This document shows, piece after piece, positions 5,915 to 6,786 of a stretch of 6,786 bases of DNA (the first letter of the stretch is position 1; the number at the start of each line of letters is the position of its first letter). The stretch comes from Bacteriovoracaceae bacterium UBA2428 (GTDB taxonomy: Bacteria > Bdellovibrionota > UBA2428), in NCBI GenBank assembly GCA_002343545.1, contig DDRA01000069.1, positions 43,630 through 50,415 on the forward strand, written 5' to 3'. Under the pieces are notes generated by a model. The model worked only from the letters and a program-made list of their open reading frames with translations, had not been told where the DNA came from and made no database searches. A program made the position numbers and the translations under genes.

Positions 5915-6786
5915 TCAGAATTTGTAGCTGCTCGCGATGGTCAGGCCGTAGATGTAGTTGCTCCGCGCGACGGGATCCGCGCCCGGACGCTCCAGCGAAG
6001 GCGTCGAACCCTGACCACCCTGCGCCCAAGCGCCCAGGCTGACACTGCCCTGGGGTTTCTCCCAATACCAACCGGCCGTCGAACCGAACATGTGGACCTT
6101 GTCCCGCAGGGTCGAGAGCGCGCGCGGCTTTTCGGCCGCGGCGGAGAGGTTCGTGTAGAAGCCCCAGCGCAGGCCGAAGTCCTCCCAGACTTTGTAGTCC
6201 ACGCCGAGCTGGGTGTTGAGGATCGTCTTGGCGTCGAAGTTGGCGCCGGCCTGTCCCGACGGGCTCGGATTGAAGGAATAGGGCCCGTAGAGATGGAGAT
6301 CCAGGGCAAGCAGCACCGAGCGACTCGCCTGGTAGGCGAGACCCGAGCTCAGACGCCAAGGGACGCCCATTTTCTTCTGCGAGAACTCCTCCCGAACTTC
6401 GCTATCTTCGCCGCTCACGGCCGAAACGAAGGTTCCCCGACCCGACACGACCAGCGGCGGCGTGCGGAAGCTGTAGCCGATCGACCAGTCGTCGCTCAGC
6501 TTCGTGTGCCCGCCGAGGACGAAGAGCACCCCGTTCGACTCGAAGGTGTTCTCGCTGAACGAAATCCGGGCGGTCGCGTCGGGCTGGGCGCTCACCTCGT
6601 AAAAGCGCTCCGCGAGCTCCGCGGAGGCGTAGAAGAGGGTCAGCCCGAGCGTCGTGCGCTCCGAGACCCGGCGACCGGCGAAACCGCCGATCCAAACCGA
6701 GTTCAGCGAAGAATCGTAGGACATGCTGCGGTCAGGGCCGAAGCGCAAGGTCGCGCGATCGGCGTAAAAACCCAGGGTCAACAGCG
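5915..6786 (-). CDS. Outer-membrane beta-barrel protein, FadL/OmpP1-like, C-terminal part (start outside window)
   Basis: The frame is open to the right window edge, so the N-terminus, including any signal peptide, is missing; the TTG at 6781 is not the true start. About 290 residues are visible. They show alternating polar/hydrophobic strands such as TTLGLTLFYAS, WSIGYSFRTPPLVVSG, WRLSSGLAYQA and GLRWGFYTNL, separated by loops rich in Gly, Ser and Asp. The protein ends ASSYKF; a terminal Phe is the usual recognition signal for the BAM assembly machinery. The segment MGVPWRLSSGLAYQASRSVLLALDLHLYG resembles the region of FadL/OmpP1/TodX transporters where a conserved Pro precedes a G-A-Y strand, which suggests uptake of hydrophobic compounds. 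The barrel nature is fairly sure; the FadL assignment is tentative because the diagnostic N-terminal hatch is not visible. It lies 60 bases upstream of leuS on the same strand and may be cotranscribed. Confidence 0.65.
   Translation of the reverse strand, partial: LLTLGFYADRATLRFGPDRSMSYDSSLNSVWIGGFAGRRVSERTTLGLTLFYASAELAERFYEVSAQPDATARISFSENTFESNGVLFVLGGHTKLSDDWSIGYSFRTPPLVVSGRGTFVSAVSGEDSEVREEFSQKKMGVPWRLSSGLAYQASRSVLLALDLHLYGPYSFNPSPSGQAGANFDAKTILNTQLGVDYKVWEDFGLRWGFYTNLSAAAEKPRALSTLRDKVHMFGSTAGWYWEKPQGSVSLGAWAQGGQGSTPSLERPGADPVARSNYIYGLTIASSYKF

Overview
This GC-rich window holds five protein-coding genes packed almost edge to edge; no stretch over 300 bases lacks a gene. The AsmA-family envelope protein and the Phe-terminated beta-barrel protein indicate a Gram-negative, diderm bacterium. 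The compact LeuRS (no leucine-specific insertion, Cys-poor zinc-binding region) and the matrixin-type protease would fit a Bdellovibrionota or other deltaproteobacterial-grade lineage rather than an enteric one. That placement is an impression from sequence style, not a tested assignment.

Layout: a partial matrixin-like metalloprotease runs on the + strand at the left edge (1-395). Everything else is on the - strand and is read right to left: the C-terminal part of a FadL/OmpP1-like outer-membrane barrel (5915-6786, start outside the window), leuS (3404-5854), a HINT-type histidine-triad hydrolase (2959-3306) and a large AsmA-family protein (397-2940). The protease and asmA converge with one base between their stop codons.

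The order leuS - hinT - asmA, with gaps of 97 and 18 bases, suggests one transcription unit. HinT-type enzymes hydrolyse aminoacyl-adenylates, so pairing one with an aminoacyl-tRNA synthetase makes biochemical sense. The AsmA protein and the barrel belong to outer-membrane biogenesis and transport.

The most unusual non-coding signal is the 97-base leuS-hinT spacer. A perfect 15-bp inverted repeat has one arm just after the leuS stop and the other across the hinT start codon. Inside it, a second small hairpin pairs with the hinT Shine-Dalgarno sequence, and a separate A/T-rich dyad sits in the loop. This looks like a translational control structure or a small inserted element. The housekeeping genes themselves look intact and ordinary, and I found no defence system, CRISPR array, RNA gene or insertion sequence.
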